From assembly GCA_934256595.1 (NCBI GenBank), contig CAKQOW010000073.1, forward strand, positions 1 to 7,943: DNA of 7,943 nt. Direction: 5' to 3'. Position numbers and translations under genes: made by a program. The stretch is from an uncultured Clostridia bacterium (GTDB lineage Bacteria; Bacillota; Clostridia; Peptostreptococcales; Anaerovoracaceae). Positions 4,847 to 7,943 of the stretch are shown here, in pieces (within the stretch, counting starts at the first letter, position 1; every line of letters starts with the position of its first letter). The notes below the pieces were generated by a model. The model saw only the letters and a program-made list of their open reading frames with translations, was not told the DNA's origin and did no database searches.

Positions 4847-7804
4847 CTATTTGAAGTGTTCGTCCTTCCACTTGATGCCTTCTTCACCTAATGAGTTGAA
4901 TTCAAGCTCTTCAGGTTTTGACGGATCCAGAGGGTTGTTTCTGATGTCGTCAAGCGCATCGTGAAGGTCTGAGCCTAAGAAGTAAGGTTCAGGCTTGTTA
5001 GGGTTAGGTTCGCCCTTGGCAAGTGCATCGATACCGGCTTTAACCTTAGCTGGTGTAGCAGGGATTTCGTAAATTCTTACGCCTACTGCATTGTTGATAG
5101 CGTTGATTACTGCCATATGGTCTGATGACTGGAATGCTTCTGAAGCTCCCGATGAACCGAAAGGTCCTCTAGGGTCGTGTCCGCCAACGTCGATAGCAAC
5201 GAAGTTGTCAGGAATATCCTTGATGTAAGGAACGCCTGCGCCGAACATGTTGTTGTGCTTCTTGAGATCTTCGTAGTTTTCGCTGAGAGCGAAACCGATT
5301 GCGTGTGACATTCCGCCGAAGATCTGTCCTTCAACAGCCTGAATGTTTCCTGGCTTACCGATCCAGTAAACGCATGTCATACCTGTACATTCTGTCTTAC
5401 CTGTAGCTGTTTCTACATCAACCTCTGCAAGGTACAGAGCGTAAGTGTATGTATAAGTAGGGTTACCTGATCCGTTGTTAGGGTCAAGATCGTAGAAGTA
5501 ATCGTATTCGTCAACTGTTGCCCAGTCTCCGTCATATCTTGTAGGAAGTCCCTCTGCGATCATTTCATCGTAAGTTCTGTAAGTTCCGTCAGGTTTTCTC
5601 ATTGCGTCTGCAATGTTCTTAGCTGCAACGATACTTGCTTTACCGTTTGCATAGTGTGATCTTGAACCTGCGGATTCGCCTGTGTTAGGGCAGTACTTGG
5701 AGTCGTCCTGGATAAGCTTGATGTCATCAGGAGTAACGTCAGGGAAGTAAGGCTTCAGTGCTTCAAGAGTACAGATTAATGAACCCTGGTCACCGCCCTG
5801 GCCCTGATCCTGCCAGGTGTCGTATTTTCTGAATTTAGGTCTGTCGCCAGGCATTAATTCAAGTGCAACGTGAGCTTCGTCAACTGCGCCGAGGCCTACG
5901 TTGTATCCGCCCCATGCGATACCTACGCCCTTCTTGATTTCGTCTGTTGATTCAGCCTTAGCCTTTGCAACAGCCTTGTCATAGTAAGGCTTCATCTTAT
6001 CCATCATTTCTTCCATTGGATAATGTAAGAACGGATACTGGTTAAGGTTAGTATCTCCAGGACGAGCGATATTCTTGTATCTGAATTCAAATGGATCTAT
6101 TCCTGCTTTTTCTGCCAGCATATCTACTAATGCTTCTGAGCAGGTGAATGCCTGAGGAGCACCGTAGCCTCTGTATGCAGTACCCCATGAGTGGTTTGTA
6201 AATGCAACTCTTGCAAGACCTGCTACGTTTGGCATGTAGTATGGATAGAACATAAATCTTAAAATCTTAGTGAGTTTGTCGTCGCCAAGTTCTGCGAAAG
6301 GACCGTGGTCAAGACCTGCATCGAATTCGCCGGCAATGAATTTACCGTTTTCGTCGCATGCAACTCTTCCGTTGAAGTAAGTCGGAGAACGCTTACCGGA
6401 AACGGCCATGAACTGAGCGTAGTCCATTGACAGTGAGCAAGGCATACCTGTAACTTTAGTAGCGATACCTACCATTGAGTAAGTGTGTGCACTCATTGCC
6501 CAGCCGAATGAACCGCCTGTAGGGTTTTCGATAACTCTGAGGTTTTCAACAGGGATACCGATAGCTTCTGCCATATCGTCTCTGTCGAAGTATAATGTCA
6601 TTGTCTTGCAGTGTACGCAGAGGTTGCCGTCTTCATCGTAGTAAGCCTGTGATACGTCGCCTTCGATTGACATATGAGGCTCTCTTGATGAGAAGAATGA
6701 GCCTTCCACTGAGTAAGCAGCGTTGTCGATGAGTTCAGGAACGTGCTCGTCGTCACCCTTTAATACAGGCTGCTGTGAGTAGATGTTAGGAGCGTAAGTG
6801 TCCGGCATCCAGTCGTGGATCTGCTCTGCATCAGGAGTTACAGCTTCAAGATAGCTCATATATTCAGGCAGCGGTTCAAGTTCAACCTTAACTGCTTTTG
6901 CAGCTGCCTTTGCATGCTCTCTTGTGTCAGCGCAAACCATTGCAACAACATCACCGTAGTAGAGAATTTTGTCTTCTGCAAGGATATGGTGAGCCTGCTG
7001 AAGATCAACTGTTCTTGCTGAGAAACCGTAAGTCATAAGCTTGTTGGCATCCTTTACGTCTTCCCATGTTATTACTTTTACAACGCCAGGCATTTTTTCA
7101 GCTTCGCTGTAATCAATCTTCTTGATGAGCGCGTGGCTGTACTGTCTAGGCTGTACCAGTTCAACTTTGAGTGTTTCTGCAGGCATGTGAAGCTCTACAT
7201 CATCACCGTAGTCGCAAACACCGCATGCCTTAGCCATAGCGTTAGGTCTGATGAGCGGTTTGCCGTAGAAGTTTCCGATATCCTTTGTCCAGTCATAAGT
7301 GATATCCTTAACTGTTTTTTCGCCTCTTAATATTGCAGCAGCTTCCATAACAGCATCTATGATGTGCTTGTAGCCTGTACATCTGCATACGTTTCTGTGC
7401 TTCTGGAACCAGTCTCTTACGTCTTCTCTTGTTGGATTCGGATTTTCAAGAAGAAGCTGATATGCTGAAACTATAAATCCAGGTACGCAGAAACCGCACT
7501 GTACTGCGCCGAGATGAACCCATGCATCCTGAAGCGGATGAGGGTGAAGCACTGTACCGATGCCTTCGATAGTAACAACTTCACTGTACTCAGTAACCTT
7601 TGAGATTTTTCTGGTACATGAACGTATTACTTTTCCGTCTAAAATAACGGAACATGCACCACATACACCTGTGCCGCAGCCTACTTTTGTACCTGTAAGA
7701 CCAAGTCTTCTGAGTACTGTAGCCAGCGTATCCTTTTCAGGATCGCAGATGAATGTACGGTCAGCGCCATTGATGTTCAATGTCATTTTCATAAATTGTT
7801 TCAT
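4847..7804 (-). CDS. mop: Molybdopterin-dependent aldehyde oxidoreductase (xanthine oxidase family, FAD-less, D. gigas Mop type)
   Basis: This cytoplasmic enzyme is expected to oxidise an aldehyde with water to a carboxylate at a molybdopterin cytosine dinucleotide centre and pass two electrons through two [2Fe-2S] clusters. Visible: a plant-type ferredoxin domain with C43, C48, C51 and C63; a helical [2Fe-2S] domain with C103, C106, C140 and C142 (motif GFC...CRCTGY); a linker; the a/b hammerhead domain at about 190-320; and Mo-binding domains from about 340 on, with GGSFG (430-434), AYRGYGAPQ (543-551), GQGGDQG (668-674) and TGESAGSRS (708-716). E889 in SGASEAF is the expected catalytic glutamate. 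There is no FAD domain between the Fe-S and Mo parts, as in D. gigas Mop (about 907 residues, Cys spacing the same). The extra length is mainly a tail of about 55 residues. The start is fixed by GGAGG 8 nt upstream; M5 and M7 are less likely. It is first in the operon. Substrate cannot be told from sequence. Confidence 0.93.
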   Translation of the reverse strand: MKQFMKMTLNINGADRTFICDPEKDTLATVLRRLGLTGTKVGCGTGVCGACSVILDGKVIRSCTRKISKVTEYSEVVTIEGIGTVLHPHPLQDAWVHLGAVQCGFCVPGFIVSAYQLLLENPNPTREDVRDWFQKHRNVCRCTGYKHIIDAVMEAAAILRGEKTVKDITYDWTKDIGNFYGKPLIRPNAMAKACGVCDYGDDVELHMPAETLKVELVQPRQYSHALIKKIDYSEAEKMPGVVKVITWEDVKDANKLMTYGFSARTVDLQQAHHILAEDKILYYGDVVAMVCADTREHAKAAAKAVKVELEPLPEYMSYLEAVTPDAEQIHDWMPDTYAPNIYSQQPVLKGDDEHVPELIDNAAYSVEGSFFSSREPHMSIEGDVSQAYYDEDGNLCVHCKTMTLYFDRDDMAEAIGIPVENLRVIENPTGGSFGWAMSAHTYSMVGIATKVTGMPCSLSMDYAQFMAVSGKRSPTYFNGRVACDENGKFIAGEFDAGLDHGPFAELGDDKLTKILRFMFYPYYMPNVAGLARVAFTNHSWGTAYRGYGAPQAFTCSEALVDMLAEKAGIDPFEFRYKNIARPGDTNLNQYPFLHYPMEEMMDKMKPYYDKAVAKAKAESTDEIKKGVGIAWGGYNVGLGAVDEAHVALELMPGDRPKFRKYDTWQDQGQGGDQGSLICTLEALKPYFPDVTPDDIKLIQDDSKYCPNTGESAGSRSHYANGKASIVAAKNIADAMRKPDGTYRTYDEMIAEGLPTRYDGDWATVDEYDYFYDLDPNNGSGNPTYTYTYALYLAEVDVETATGKTECTGMTCVYWIGKPGNIQAVEGQIFGGMSHAIGFALSENYEDLKKHNNMFGAGVPYIKDIPDNFVAIDVGGHDPRGPFGSSGASEAFQSSDHMAVINAINNAVGVRIYEIPATPAKVKAGIDALAKGEPNPNKPEPYFLGSDLHDALDDIRNNPLDPSKPEELEFNSLGEEGIKWKDEHFK

Positions 7805-7812
7805 ACGTTTTG

Positions 7813-7817
7813 CCTCC
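7813..7817 (-). promoter_or_regulatory. Ribosome binding site of the aldehyde oxidoreductase gene
   Basis: GGAGG lies 8 nt upstream of the ATG at 7804. It decides the start in favour of residue 1 over the in-frame methionines 5 and 7. Confidence 0.85.
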
Positions 7818-7833
7818 GTAATGTTCTAAAATA

Positions 7834-7854
7834 GGGAAACCTCGAGTCTTTCCC
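7834..7854 (-). other. Small inverted repeat in the 5' leader of the operon
   Basis: GGGAAA and TTTCCC arms (7834-7839 and 7849-7854) flank a 9-nt loop that contains the palindrome CTCGAG. It lies just after the predicted transcript start and before the ribosome site. It could be a repressor operator or a 5'-end stabilising hairpin. With a 6-bp stem it is weak as an RNA structure, and the leader is too short for a known molybdenum-cofactor riboswitch. Confidence 0.4.
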
Positions 7855-7869
7855 CAGCGTATTACCCCC

Positions 7870-7898
7870 ATTTTAGCAAGTTTTCAGACTATAGGCAA
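7870..7898 (-). promoter_or_regulatory. Sigma-70-type promoter of the aldehyde oxidoreductase operon
   Basis: On the minus strand TTGCCT (7898-7893) and TAAAAT (7875-7870) are separated by exactly 17 bases, and a TG one base before the -10 makes it an extended -10. The expected transcript start is near 7863, giving a leader of roughly 58 nt before the ATG at 7804. No other promoter this good is seen in the window. Confidence 0.7.
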
Positions 7899-7899
7899 C

Positions 7900-7930
7900 A
7901 CATATTTTGGTTGAAATACAGTACATATTT
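7900..7930 (-). repeat. Direct repeats and a partial dyad upstream of the -35 box, possible activator site
   Basis: The plus-strand octamer acatattt occurs at 7900-7907 and again at 7923-7930, 23 bp apart (about two helical turns). The second copy is half of an imperfect dyad, aaatacagtacatattt (7914-7930), with 5-bp arms. The copies sit about 40 and 60 bases upstream of the predicted transcript start, positions typical for activators. AT-rich repeats arise easily by chance, so this is a suggestion only. Confidence 0.3.
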
Positions 7931-7943
7931 GCTATTTTTGCTG

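Noticed and set aside
7805..7863. Molybdenum-cofactor riboswitch in the operon leader
   Set aside because: The leader is only about 58 nt and holds one weak 6-bp stem, too little for that structure.

Overview
The window carries four genes, all on the minus strand. They form one complete three-gene redox operon and a separate downstream gene for a secreted nucleotidase. The ATAAGGAG/GGAGG ribosome sites, moderate GC, a D. gigas-type aldehyde oxidoreductase, and a secreted nucleotidase with a lysine/tyrosine-rich Fn3-like C-terminus suggest an anaerobic Gram-positive bacterium of class Clostridia. A relative of the amino-acid-fermenting Eubacteriales is possible, but the exact taxon is a guess.

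Reading along the minus strand (from high to low coordinates): 7805-7943 is a regulatory region with a good sigma-70-type promoter (TTGCCT-17-TAAAAT with an extended -10), a pair of direct repeats just upstream of it, and a small dyad in the 5' leader. 7804-4847 encodes a 985-residue molybdopterin aldehyde oxidoreductase with two [2Fe-2S] clusters and no FAD domain. 4846-4717 is a 130-bp gap holding a perfect 12-bp hairpin. 4716-2407 encodes a 769-residue multidomain flavin/iron-sulfur protein with a GltD-like N-terminus, a short FAD domain, a ferredoxin-like part, two HdrB/HdrD-type CCG domains and an uncharacterised C-terminal domain. 2429-2241 overlaps its end by 23 bp and encodes a 62-residue CxxC...CxxC redox or metal-binding protein. 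A clear terminator at 2236-2204 ends this unit. 2144-36 then encodes a 702-residue secreted 5'-nucleotidase-family phosphoesterase with its own weak promoter candidate. The first 35 bases contain only the sequence just after its stop codon.

The three operon genes make sense together. The oxidoreductase takes two electrons from an aldehyde but has no flavin domain to pass them on. The next protein carries FAD, several iron-sulfur clusters and two CCG modules, and is the obvious candidate acceptor or relay. The small four-cysteine protein is probably an accessory or electron-carrying partner. As far as I recall, the same trio neighbours the mop gene of Desulfovibrio (DVU_1559 to DVU_1557 region), so the cluster is recognised by genomics, but its biochemistry (true electron acceptor, aldehyde, and the job of the CCG domains) is to my knowledge undescribed. 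The nucleotidase looks functionally unrelated.

I see no tRNA, rRNA, CRISPR, insertion sequence or other mobile element, and no frameshift or broken gene.
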